This document shows, piece after piece, positions 1-10,649 of a stretch of DNA of 64,000 nt (positions are counted from its first letter, which is position 1; every line of letters starts with the position of its first letter). The stretch lies in assembly GCA_050084515.1 (NCBI GenBank), contig CM114275.1:6386001-6450000 (forward strand). The letters run 5' to 3'. Position numbers and translations under genes: made by a program. Under the pieces are notes generated by a model. That model saw only the letters and a program-made list of their open reading frames with translations, was not told where the DNA came from and made no database searches. Source of the stretch: Blasia pusilla (Eukaryota > Marchantiophyta > Marchantiopsida > Blasiales).

Positions 1-292
1 TGACAAGTTAGGTTGCCTACACCCATAGCTAGTAGAGCTAGAATAGTATAGCGACACCGCGTCACTTGGTTATTTGGTGGTAATTTGGTGCGGCATCGGC
101 GTTGGTCATCACGGAGGTGCCGGGTAGTCGGTTGGGGACCGTGGTGCGGACAGTGGTGGTTTCACACGGAGTGGATTTAGGTATCGGCTACCTTTTCCAC
201 TTCCGACGGTTGATGAAGAGGAGGACGAGGGTGTTCCAAACACCGAGTCTTCTACGTTGTTATCGAGTGTTGCAGCTCCATTGATTTGGGAC

Positions 293-1402
293 ATGGACGG
301 TGGATATGGGGCCATGAAGGGCCCACGACGATACTCGGGTGCAGTGGGCACCATTGAGTTGGAGGACTTCATGCAGGAGTTTGATACGTGGTGTGATATG
401 CAGATGTTGCGGAACGCCACGTTGTTTACACCCTTCTTGGCTTGGAAGGGGTTGTTTCAAAGACTTGGAAGGACCACCCATGGATGATTACCATGAGTTT
501 AGGAAGGACCATGTTGCTGAGATTGAGGCATGGAGACAATATTGGTCTCCAGGCTATGTGTCTATCACCCATGGTGGTATTGGTAGTAGTGCTCCTACTA
601 TGCCAGCCAGCCCGACGTTGAGTGGTACGAGTACGAGCCGGAGTGGGGGTACCAGTGGAGGTACTAGTGCCCCACCATCGTTCAGCCCGGTTGCAGAGTT
701 CTTCAAGAGGTTGAAGAAGAACTATCAGGGAGTGAAGACGGAGAAGTTGAGGAATCTTCAGGAATTTGAGCGAAAGACTGGTGAGAGTCTTCGTGAGGCA
801 TACACTCATATGCGACGCTTGATTTCAGTTACCCAGGGTGTGACTGAGGATCAGGCAGTCCAATTTTGGTATGGGATCTTGGACACAGATTTGCGCCGTA
901 GGGTACGTGATGCTACTCTTATGAATGATGATTCACCCACATTGACCCATGTGTTTGCTCTATCTGAGAAGATTGAGCTTAACATGGTGAAGGAGAGAGT
1001 GGTGACATCCGCATTCAAGAGGGGATACAACTACTACTTCGTGTGTTCAGAGCCCACCTCACGCCTCGTAGTAGTGGTGGTGGTAGTAGTAGTGGGAGTC
1101 GTGGGGGGTACACACGACCTCAGTCAGGTCCTAGAGGGACACTTGCGCAGAGACCATTGCCTTCATTTGCTGCCCCGGAGCAAGGACAGTCATGTTGGAC
1201 ATGTGGAGGTGATCATGTTAGGAAGTTTTGTTCCCAAGAGGATGGGAGACGTACTTTGGAGGATGGGCCTCAATCGGCCCCAACTCAGTGTGATCATTGC
1301 GGGAGACCAGGTCATCCTCGAGAGCGTTTCTTTGATCTTCATCCAGAGTTGAGATCAAGCCGCGACCGTGGTGGGAGTAGCTCCGAGAGGCCGAGGTGGT
1401 AG
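293..1402 (+). pseudogene. Gag pseudogene with zinc knuckles
   Basis: Retrotransposon Gag remnant. The ATG at 293 is chosen because the related element has an ATG at the matching place (52,675, minus). The reading frame changes near 440-480 and again near 1020-1045, so it cannot make one protein. The capsid-like part lies at about 660-1015 and contains AEFFKRLKKNYQGVKTEKLR and SLREAYTHMRRLI. The nucleic-acid-binding tail has a knuckle CWTCGGDHVRKFC near 1195-1235 and a second, CDHCGRPGHPRER, near 1290-1330 whose last cysteine is replaced by Phe. Gag normally packages element RNA in cytoplasmic particles. Ser/Gly/Thr-rich linkers flank the capsid part. Confidence 0.75.
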
Positions 1403-2129
1403 AGGTGGTAAGGGTGGTAGAGGTGGACGAGTGGTTGGAGAGCCTACGGTGGCTACCCCTACCACTACGACAGAGTCAACTATGGTCGCCAGATTGAGCA
1501 GTTGGAGCAGAGTTGGCTACTATGGTCGGTATCCATCATAGATCAGGTTCGGGAGCAGGGCTTCCACCTCTTATGGAGGGGATGATCTCTCTTATATGGC
1601 AAGTGCAAAGATGATTGAGGCATCACCGATTCGAGAGGAGCCACTCAAGCGCCGAGCCACATGGTGCTACTCTTGTGGAGTTGGACCCACTGAGGGGTGA
1701 GGTGGGAGGCAAAGCTAGGCTTCCCTAGTCATTCTTGTTGTCTCGAGGTGCTTAGGACTCCATCCATGGTTCCTACGCATCCTATTGAGCCGCAGTGGGG
1801 ATCGAGGCATCTACATCGCGTGTAGTAGACACGGATGCAAAGATCAAAGACAAGATTGCGGATGGCAACTTCACTGTTGGGATCCCCATTGTTTTTGGCC
1901 ACGGAGCTGATGACTTTAGCAGTTGACTTAGCTCATGTATTTCAGCTAACAGCCACGTTGTGTGAACGTGGGGATGTTACTGCTACACGTGTTGAGGTGG
2001 ATGAGGGTGTTGCGGTGGAGCGACCCTCTATGTCAGGTGTAGCATTGAGTACCAGTGCTACTTGGCAGGCAGCAGCGGCCAAGATGGATGCATTACCAGC
2101 CCGGCAAGCCATTGATCGTGAGAGGCTTA

Positions 2130-2596
2130 CACATGGTGTATGTATGTTGGACAACCGGAGTGGGGTCTTCCGATTGGTGAGTCCTACATGACAAGTGTAA
2201 AGACCAGATAGAGTCTTGTTAGACTCTGGTGCCCAACCTTTGATGTTGGGAAAGGCGGCATGTATTGGTTTGGGTATTCGGAGGTCAGAGCTTGAGCCTT
2301 GCCCATTCCATATTCAAACATCACTTGGAGGAGCCAATGATAGGTCTCATTTCATGACACGGGAGAAGTTTTCTGTATAGTTGAGACCAGATCATGCGAC
2401 TGATAGCTCCCGGTTGGGAGTATCTGCGGTAGTCACATCAGCCAAGTCATATGATGTACTAGTTGGAATAGCAGTATTGTACCCGATGGGTTTTCAGATG
2501 GATTACTGGACTGAGACAGCGTCTTATAGACCTGAATGGCAGTCCGGGGATGGACGTATGAACCAAGTTCCTGTGAGATTTATTTCTAGGGCTTGA
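2130..2596 (+). pseudogene. Retropepsin-like protease pseudogene
   Basis: Aspartic-protease segment of the element polyprotein. The active-site region reads VLLDSGAQPLMLGK at about 2212-2253, the DSG form of the D-T/S-G motif. It continues through a SYDVLVG segment near 2443-2463, as in gypsy retropepsins. In-frame stops occur at 2189, 2198, 2378 and 2594, so this copy is dead. The matching place in the inverted copy (4,862-4,656) reads through at the first two positions, so those stops are local damage. It shares its frame with the methyltransferase downstream. Confidence 0.7.
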
Positions 2597-2617
2597 CCAG
2601 GAGGGTCTTCCCCAACA

Positions 2618-3018
2618 GTGTTAGCATTTGTGGCTGGTTTTAGTGGAGTAGTCACTTGGCCAGGAGACTTTTTGGAGGGTAATGTTTCTGCTATGGATTC
2701 TCCTCTGCATGAGGAGGTAGAGGAGGTCCCTAGTTTTGCAGCCGTGGCATCCTCATTGTTAGATGTGCCACTTTGGAGTTCAGGCGGTGCACTACGACAG
2801 GAGGCTGATCGCCTAGTGCAAGAGGCTTGGTGTGAGGCTGTTATACTTCACGAGGAAGAGGAGGCCCCACGGTGGACTCCTACATTTGGTCCAGTTGGGT
2901 TATCCCCTTTGGATACTACACCCATTGTATGGCAGTATCCGCTGGAGGGCATTTGTGTGTTAGATCTCTTTGGTGGGATTAGCACTGGTTTGGCTGTAGT
3001 GTTGCAGGCCGGTATTCC
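2618..3018 (+). pseudogene. Cytosine-5 DNA methyltransferase N-terminal part, truncated
   Basis: Same frame as the protease. After an acidic spacer rich in Glu and Val (2700-2870) comes ICVLDLFGGISTGL at about 2950-2991, motif I (AdoMet binding) of C5 cytosine methyltransferases, followed by the VLQAGI helix. The domain stops at about 3018, where the sequence flips into the inverted copy, so motifs IV to X are absent here. The complementary arm at 4,129-3,110 supplies the rest of the domain on the other strand. Identification rests on motif I plus homology to that arm. Confidence 0.75.
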
Positions 3019-3109
3019 TGTAATGAGCTCGATGGCTACCGGGACGGTAGAGGCATCGAGCGATGTATGTTGTATGATGAGCTCATTACAAGGGGTGGAA
3101 GACCCACAG

Positions 3110-4129
3110 ACATAGTCCGAAGTCGACGCTGCTCGGCCATACCAAGACTCAAAATCCAAGTCAAACAATTAAGATCCATGGCCTGACGCAACACATGACG
3201 TCGTGAAGCCTCACAAATGGAAGCAACCACTGTCACACCATTAGCAAATCCCATTGCATGCTCTCTCTCATCAGCGTTAGGCTCCACCAACTGTCGCACA
3301 TGAGAATCCCATACAAGCCCGGGACCACCTTCCCTGTAGGCATATGACGAGGGAAAACTCACAAATTTTGGTAGTGCCATCCTAGGCTGGCCCACACGGT
3401 TCACCACTGCCATGGGTGACCGATCAATAACCCTCACCATCTGAGAAAGTCGCCCAATATCCAAGATACTATCCACTGTAAGGCAAGGATCTCGTTGCAC
3501 AGCATCATATGCTCGACGTAGAACCTCCCTAGGCAATAAGTTTGTCCACCACAAGCGTGGACAAAGTGCACGCGAGCCAACTCGGGCTGCATCCAACAAC
3601 ACAGCTGGTCAATCCAAGACCGTACCTCATGAACACTCGCCATCATCCGGGTCCGAGTGTCACCCAACAATGGAACATTCTCCAAAATGTAAGCTGGAGC
3701 ACGTGCCTGATGAACCTGAAGATGTCGTAACACCCGTAATATCTCCCAAAACAATCGAGACCTAGGGTCGTGTAATCCCTCACCACGACCAGCATGTGTA
3801 TGACCTTGATATAGCCATCCAGCAATCACCATATCTAGAGGACCAACCCTCTCAAGGTCCTCCGCCCCCAAAAATGCAATGTGTGACGGCAAAGCACCCT
3901 GGTACTCACGAATAGCTGATGGCAACAACAACTCAGGATATCTCCGCATCAATTGACCAATACGAGATGAGACTCTCTCGGCCATCTCATCTCGCTCTAC
4001 ATTCACGTATCTCCGCACATGAATACTGGCTTGCAACACAGCAGCCAAACCAATGCTAATCCCACCAAAGAGATCTAACACACAAATGCCCTCCGGCGGA
4101 TACTTCCATACAATGGGTGTAGTATCCAA
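3110..4129 (-). pseudogene. Cytosine-5 DNA methyltransferase domain (copy 1, antisense arm)
   Basis: Full-length but broken C5 cytosine methyltransferase domain. In order: motif I VLDLFGGISIGLA (about 4085-4050); motif IV region DMVIAGWLYQGHTHAG (about 3835-3785), followed by LHDPRSRLFWEILRVL; motif VI YILENVPLLG (about 3690-3660). After a one-base frameshift near 3600 come a motif VIII-like CPRLWWTN (about 3560-3535), EREHAMGF (about 3275-3250) and a C-terminal RRHVLRQAMDLNCLTWIL (about 3210-3155). The catalytic Pro-Cys expected in motif IV is Leu-Tyr here (codons 3814-3809), so even the translated part would be inactive. The arrangement resembles DNMT3/DRM-type and other single-domain C5 methyltransferases; the exact subfamily was not resolved. 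Confidence 0.8.
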
Positions 4130-4429
4130 AGGGGATAACCCAACTGGACCAAATGTAGGAGTCCGCCGTGGGGCCTCCTCTTCCTTGTGAGGTATAACAG
4201 CCTCACACCAAGCCTCCTACACTAGGCGATCAGCCTCCTGCCGTAGTGTACCGCTTGAACTCCAAAGTGGCACATCCAACGATGAGGATGCCACTGCTGC
4301 AAAACTAGGGACCTCCTCTACCTCCTCATGCAGAGGAGAATCCATAGTAGAAACATTACCCTCCAAAAAGTCTCCTGGCCAAGTGACTACTCCACTAAAA
4401 CCAACCACAGATGCTAACATCTTTGGGGA

Positions 4430-4905
4430 AGACCCTCTGGTCGAGCCCCATAAATAAATCTCACAGGAACTTGGCTCATACTTCCATCCCGGACTGCCAA
4501 CCAGGTCTATAAGACGCTATCTTAGTCCAATAATCCATCTGAAAACCCATCGGGTACAGTACTACTCCTCCAACTAGTACATCATACGACTCGGCTGATG
4601 TGACCACTGCAGTTACTCCCAATCGGGAGCTATTAGTTGCATGATCTGGTCTCAACTATACAGAGAACTTCTCCCGTGTCATGAATTGAGACCTATCATT
4701 GGCTCCTCCAAGTGATGTTTGAATCTGGAATGGGCTAGGCTCAAGCTCTGACCTCCGAATACCCAAACCAATACATGTCGCCTTTCCCAACATCAAAGGT
4801 TGGGCACCAGAGTCTAACAAGACTCCATCTGGTCTATACACCTGTTCTGTAGGACTCACCAATCAAAATATCCCACTCCGGTTGTCCAACATACATACAC
4901 CATGT
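4430..4905 (-). pseudogene. Retropepsin-like protease pseudogene (antisense arm)
   Basis: Mirror copy of the protease at 2130-2596. It reads VLLDSGAQPLMLGKATCIGL near 4830-4770, and the frame is open from 4862 to 4656, longer than in the sense copy. It stops at 4656 and resumes in a region matching 2381-2596. It lies directly upstream (on the minus strand) of the methyltransferase at 4129-3110, confirming the protease-then-methyltransferase order. Homology to the sense arm ends at about 4910, beside a perfect 20-bp palindrome. Confidence 0.7.
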
Positions 4906-4951
4906 GTAAGGAGCAAGGAGCAAGCTTGCTTGCTTGCTCCTTGCTCCTTAC
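4906..4951. repeat. Perfect 20-bp inverted repeat with 6-nt loop
   Basis: Bases 4906-4925 are the exact reverse complement of 4932-4951, with loop 4926-4931. It sits exactly where homology between the two retroelement arms stops. Confidence 0.9.
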
Positions 4952-6050
4952 TCCGTCTCTCACGCCCACTGGCCCCGAGCTACCACGAGTTGCCTCGAAG
5001 CCTCAAAACGCCGAGAAATGCTTGAGACATGCCCCTATCGCCCCGCTTTGCCATGCTTTGCCATGCTTCGTTATGGAGAGAGGCCCAACCAGGGCACCCC
5101 AATGGGATAGGCGTCTCCAACAACGAACGAGTCACCAACCAACCAGCCCCTCCGATCCGCTGTCCACCATAGCCAGACCTTGAGCTAGTCCGCGAAATTT
5201 TGATAGAAATTACTCCACAAATCCTAAACCAAAATTGAATCTATTTCAACCAAAATTCAATTAACCACCATAGCTATCTCTCCACAAAAAAAACAGCTAC
5301 AACCGAGCTCTGTACTGCGAGCTAAAAATCAGACAAACTTGCTGTCCATACACCTCCAAAATCGTAAATCCGACAGCGCTTCCGCCCAGATTCATGCACG
5401 TAAAATTCCAGAATGCTCCACACACTCAAGCGCATAGCTTCACATGAGATCACAATACAAGTAGCAACAAGAATCTCTCACCTGATCTGGATGAACTTCA
5501 ACAGAGCTTCCGCACTCCAAGCTCTCCACATCAGAAAACCGTCGAACACGAGCTAGAATCTTCAATCCTTGATAACTTCCAACTCCCTTGACAAAATCCA
5601 GCGATCTAAAGCGCATTGGAAATCTCTCAGCAAGGGGCTTCTTTCCCAACCAACCACGCACCATATTCCCACCTTCCAACATAGGCCAAAAGCCACGAAC
5701 ATCCACGGCTGAGTACACAATCAGCCCTAACCTGATCCTACTGATCCACAGTCGAAGCTACCATTGATCTACTTTAGTTCTTTGAGTGAAATCCGTGAAA
5801 GATCTACTTTCATAAAACACGTCTAGAATTACATACAATCGAGCCAAACCCACTCCACGATGGGAGAATCCATGTCGAAGCTTGTGGGAACCACCATAGC
5901 CAAGAGCTCTATTCACTACCAAGGCTAACTCCCAACGCAACAGGCTCAACTCAAAGAACTAATTGTTCTTTGAGTGCACTCCATACTATATCCTCCAACC
6001 TAAGAGCGGGCCCTACTGGAAAAGTCACCCTCAACTGAGTAACCTCCAAC
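4952..6050 (-). other. Probable untranslated leader of the methyltransferase element family
   Basis: No credible gene. Short minus-strand ORFs (5440-5718, 5758-5949) have no recognisable domain. A GCGCTTCCGC motif at about 5376 also occurs in the leaders of the related elements near 54,186 and 54,315 and, with one change, near 58,335. This suggests that the stretch is leader or LTR-proximal sequence of the antisense arm, with its gag deleted. The assignment is weak. Confidence 0.35.
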
Positions 6051-6118
6051 CCTATGTATGAAACCGCATCTCTACCTAGACACTACATAAGGTATGGCCT
6101 GTACTAGCACACTATAAT

Positions 6119-6925
6119 CTACGACATAATCCGTATGGTCATGAAAACTAACCTTTCTAATGGGAAAAGCAAAGCTTGTTGGGTGATGGGGCGAAGTGCA
6201 ATAGGAATGCAAGCGTAGAGTCTAGGACGAGGAAGAACTGGATGGAAAGAGCGAAGGAGATCAATTTGGCTTAACCAAGTCCAAGGAGTTGTTATGGGGA
6301 GTGTAGTAGGAGGTGGTATCGGGTTAGGGATTGAAGACCCATGCATGGATCGACAGTACCTCTCATGTCTTTTGATCCCATTAGGAGAAAACTCCTTACC
6401 ACAAGGTATGCAACGAACCTTTGGTACAAATGGAGAAGTAGAAGGGTTACAAGGAGAGGAGGTGGGAGGTGCAAGAGATGGTGATGGCCGACAATGAGGG
6501 GGTAAGTAGGTTGGGGAAGGAGGAGGAGGAAGAGGGGAGATTTAGGTAGAATAGATGGGAGTTGGAAGCAAGGGCATAGATGAGATATATGGGGATGGCA
6601 AAGTAGAAGGATTCGGTAATAATGGATCAAGATTAGGCTCAAGAAGACAAGGCGAAGAAGGGAGAAGAGGAGAATCCGGAAGAAATGTAGTGAGTGTAAT
6701 AGGTGTATTAGCATCATGAGGAAAATGGCGAGATCTACGATGAGGAGGTGAATCAGGGGGAGAGATTACGGTTGTAGGAGGGCGTGTAAAACCAGATAAG
6801 CAAGTAGATGGAGAATCCAACTCCATCTCTGATGACATAGAAGTAAAGGTAGGCAAGTCATTGAAGACAAGGAAAGACTTATGAAATGTGTTTTGAAGAA
6901 AGCATGAGGATAACGAGCAAAGCAA
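6119..6925 (-). pseudogene. Proline-rich zinc-finger ORF, possibly N-terminus of a non-LTR element
   Basis: One minus-strand frame runs from 6925 to 6119, about 269 codons, interrupted by a single TAA at 6544-6542. That is far longer than chance, so it was once coding. The first two thirds are rich in Pro, Ser and Leu. Next comes a compact C2HC finger, VRCIPCGKEFSPNGIKRHER followed by YC (about 6425-6355). The segment after it, PWTWLSQIDLLRSF (about 6297-6255), is followed by a Leu/Arg/Pro-rich stretch. Zinc fingers before the reverse transcriptase are known in R2-like and related non-LTR elements, so it could be the front of such an element. No reverse transcriptase follows, so the family is unproven. 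Confidence 0.35.
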
Positions 6926-7309
6926 AAGTAGTGGAATCTGTCCAAAAGAAATTTAGATGGAGAGAAGAAGATTAGACAATACTGAATTTATGATTGAAAT
7001 GTTACTATAAGAAAAATATAAAATATAATTGAAAAGGAAAAGTGATCTATATGGTATCGGAAGAGGTGGCTCAAGAATATGAATTTCTAATGTCCATAAG
7101 GATATGGCAAATGTATGTAGGGGCGAAACAGTAAGGTAAGGAGTTGAAAGAGCAAGGAAGACTTTTGGTAGGAATTGACCTAAAACAAACCCGTACACAA
7201 AAATAGGAATCTGTAGAGAAGGAAGAAAAACTAGAAAACCTACTTGATATGAAAAGAATGAGCTTGTGAAGACGATCAAAACAATCACAAACACATCCAA
7301 AATCGACAT

Positions 7310-8380
7310 TCCAGAAGAAAGTTATGAAAGAAATTGGAACTTCAATCAATAAACAAAAGTCAATTATTTTGATGAATATTTTTTCCAAAAGAGGGATGAA
7401 ATTTTTCTCCCAATCTAACTTGAAAATAAAAATTAATATAAAAAATGTGTCTTCCATTATTTTGAAGAATTATTCCTGTTCCATTAGTATCTTATTATCT
7501 TTTTCATTTTTTCCCAAAAGGAAAATTAAATTTTCTCAAAACTAAAATTTAAATTAAATTTTATGATAATTTGATGGCCTGAACCTTGAAAAAATAATTT
7601 TAAATTTCCTAATGAGAAAAGATATTAAAACTTAAAGAGAATCTATAAGATTTCATGGGAAAGATATTTGAATTTGAATTAACTATTAAAAATGAAAAAT
7701 AAATAAAGAAAAACCTAATTATTAAAATCTTACCCATGCTTGTTTCCTGCTCAATATATGATAAAATAAAAAAAGTCATGAAAAAATATTATACGTGTCA
7801 TTCGTTTATTGGTCTTCACAATGAGCTGACGCGCTTAATAGTATGATTGATACGATTTGAACTACTTATTGATTAGGGTATCAATGGGTGCCATAATATG
7901 AATCAAACTTCTTAAACAAGGCACCTTACTAGTTTAGGGATGGTCTAGTATGCACGGGTAAAATTTTTCCTTAATTTAATTATTATCTTTGAATGGCATC
8001 TCTTGTCTCAAGAGAACATATGTCAATCACGACCCTTGAAAAGACAAAGAATTCCCCTTAATTTAATTTCTATCTTTAAATGGCATTTCTTGTCTCAAGA
8101 GAACATATGTCGATCAACACCTTTAACAAGACAGGTGTCGACACTTGAAAAAGGTTTGTTGTAAACCCATCCTCTTTTAATTATATAGATAGTATTTTAA
8201 TATCTCTCTCTCTCCAACTAGTGCTTAGGAGGATGAATGGTTGCAATATATATACTCGTGCTCTTGCTACATAATGATAGTATCCTCAATCCAACGACAG
8301 ACTACACAATGATAGGAGACTAAAATTCAAGACGAGGCTTTGAGGATCCAATGTAAGAAAGTAGGCCAATGACACGGGTG
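7310..8380. other. AT-rich intergenic sequence with a short tandem duplication
   Basis: No gene seen. The stretch is rich in A/T runs. A unit of about 86 bases at about 7969-8054 is repeated at about 8055-8140; both copies contain GGCATyTCTTGTCTCAAGA followed by GAACATATGTC. Confidence 0.6.
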
Positions 8381-9636
8381 AAAAATCGAGAAGATTAATC
8401 AAAGTCCTAGTAAGACTCATTGTATGACTATTCTAAGCAGAGGACAAAAGAACATGCAGTAATTGACAAGCAATGACTCACATTGTATGACTGCCGTAGT
8501 CATTGGATTCAATAATAGATAATCCATCTAGAGTAAAATGACTCAAATGAATGACTTTATTTTGCAAACCATGACTTATCATGACTCACTTCAATATCTT
8601 GGCTATCATGGATTGCATATAATGTGATAACTCCATTGTTCAAATAATGACTTGGCATGACTAGTAATAACCTACGATGATTGACCATGACTCTTGTTTA
8701 ATGACTTGCCATCTAAAAATATTGATTATTTTGTGAATCATGGACTATCACTTATGACTCCAACATGACTACAAAAAATTAAATTATGACTCATGTTATG
8801 ACTACGCTCATGACTCAATCAAGTCGTTCTTTATGTATCAAATATGACTCCATTATTCAAATAATGACTTGGATTGACTAGTCATGACCTATGATGACTA
8901 ATCATGACTTAACTTTAATGACTATCCATCTAGAATTATTGATTATTTTTTGACTTATGGACTACCACTCAGGACTCCAACATGACAACAAAACAAAAAA
9001 TAATGACTCATGTTATGACAAGGCTCATGACTCAAGCTAGTCGTTCTTTATGTATCAAATATGACTTTATTATTCAAATAACGACTTGGCATGATTGACC
9101 ATGACTCTACCATGATTGCAAAATAAAACATAATGACTAATGTTATGACTAGGATCATGACTAAAGCTAGTCGTTCTTTACGTATCAAATATGACTTCAT
9201 TATTCACATAACGACTAGGCATCACAAGTCATGACCTATGATGACTGACCATGACTCATCATGGACTATCAATTATGACTCCATCATGACTATAAAACAA
9301 AACAAATGACTCATGCTATAACTAGGGGAATGACTCATCCAAGTCATTCCTTAAGTATTAAATATGACTTACAATAAATAAAAAGCATATCATCCACGTC
9401 ACTAATTGACGTAGATTACAAGACATGTCCACTTATCCACGTGGACTAATTATAGCCTTCACCCCATGACTCTAGTCGTTGAAATAAATGAAGTCATGTA
9501 CACAATGACTCAAGTGGAGCTTAGTCATAAGAAAATATGACTTGTCTTTTATGATTGATGAAGTCATCAATCACCGTGAGTGATGTCATGTGTAATATGA
9601 CTCCTGTCAGTCATATAATGTAGTCATAAAAACACC
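8380..9636. repeat. TGACT/AGTCA-rich degenerate tandem array (DNA-transposon subterminal region)
   Basis: Roughly four to five copies of a unit up to about 215 bp, shortened in some copies. Anchor sequence TCGTTCTTTATGTATCAAAT recurs near 8825, 9041, 9172 and, diverged, near 9345. Each unit is packed with ATGACT and AGTCAT hexamers. The right edge reads TAGTCATAAAAAC (about 9611-9623), which matches the reverse complement of the transposon end at 45,568. It is therefore probably the subterminal part of the same DNA-transposon family, missing its extreme terminus. Confidence 0.6.
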
Positions 9637-10640
9637 AAGATTGCATATGGACAAAGTCCGAGTCCTTGGACATGTCCATGTCTGTCGCGCCCCTACTCTC
9701 CTTGAACGTCAATCTTTAGTGTTGCGGAAGCGCGCGTTCAGTAGGTCACGAACTCATCGCCGATCTGCACCCAAACACGCACTCTCGTTAGTCGGGTTTG
9801 GCCAACCGGCGTTCCAACCCACCGAGTCCTCAACTCGGCGTCTCATCAAGCTCAACCTTCCTTAGTTCCTAGCTTCCAACACATGGCAAGTCCTTCAAGA
9901 CTTGGAACAGACTTCCTGGTTAGTCCAAGGATCTGAACGACACACTTGCGCCTAGCGATCCCAACGTTCAACGGTTCTCGGGTGAGTCCGAACCGAGACC
10001 CAAGTAATTGAGTCGCGGGGTGGAATCCAAGAGGGATGTCTAAAATCGCCTCACTGGACTTGGTGCAGGTTTTCCAACCCAACCCCCAAACTCGCGTTCC
10101 GTTCCATGCCCTTGAGCCGCCCCGCGGCGCCCAAAGTGAGGTTTGGGTTCCAAGCACTCTCGGAGACCTTCCCCCTTACTAGTACTTGTGGGGTTCTCCA
10201 ATAACCCCTCCCCTTTGGGAAAAGAGGGTCGGGCCCTTCATTGTGGCCCTCAACCCGACTCCACTTACAGTCGTTTTTGGGTCGTATCTCGGCCGATGCT
10301 TATGCGTTTGCAGCGATTTTTGGTGCGTTTGGACCGGCTCTCCATAAACTTTCCAACGCACCCTTATTTGCTCCAAACGCATCTTGGAACTAAAAGTTAT
10401 GGCCATAAATACAGTCAGAAACTCTCAAACGCTAGTGGCGTTCCACATCCGGATCTTTCCTTTGGCAACCCACTTCCTAGACTCGACTTCTTTCAAGTCT
10501 CATTCCGCGTTTGGTCCAGGTTTCTCAGTCGCGACCATAACACCTGAAACGCGACTCCTCGCTCGCGTTTCGTCTCTTGTCTCATCTTTGAGACAACTCC
10601 AACGCGCAAACCATCTTAGCGTGAGCCCGCTAATGTTCCG
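9637..10640. other. Unassigned sequence between repeats
   Basis: Higher GC than its surroundings, with several short overlapping ORFs but no domain or splice pattern that I can support. It may be LTR or non-coding transposon sequence bounded by the repeat at 10,650-10,960. Confidence 0.3.
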
Positions 10641-10649
10641 ATGTTCGCT

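Larger units (their letters stand above)
1..3018 (+). mobile_element. Gag-protease-methyltransferase LTR element fragment (copy 1, sense arm)
   Basis: Sense-strand fragment of the same element family that is nearly complete at 47,940-54,722. In order it has Gag (about 293-1402), a linker, an aspartic protease (about 2130-2596) and the start of a cytosine methyltransferase (2618-3018). Protease and methyltransferase lie in the same reading frame, which suggests one polyprotein. No reverse transcriptase or integrase lies between them. No 5' LTR was recognised in the first 290 bases. The copy ends abruptly at about 3018, where an inverted copy begins. Stops and frameshifts make it non-functional. 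Element class is firm; the outer boundary is unknown. Confidence 0.8.
2130..4910. repeat. Large inverted repeat (two retroelement arms, ~890 bp each)
   Basis: Bases about 2130-3018 are repeated in reverse complement at about 4020-4910. Over roughly 285 aligned bases (2615-2900 against 4425-4140) I count about 14 differences, mostly transitions, so identity is near 95%. The loop of about 1 kb holds the remaining methyltransferase sequence of the minus arm. At the inner junction a 12-bp inverted repeat (3019-3030 and 3079-3090) brackets the switch point, which fits a fold-back template-switch origin. Confidence 0.85.

Noticed and set aside
1040-1110. Poly-valine stretch in a 337-codon ORF
   Set aside because: Out-of-frame reading of a GGT/AGT-rich linker; the true Gag frame there encodes Gly/Ser and the zinc knuckles.
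8380-9636. Repeat array considered as a CRISPR-like locus
   Set aside because: Eukaryotic context, unequal units and no constant repeat/spacer pattern.
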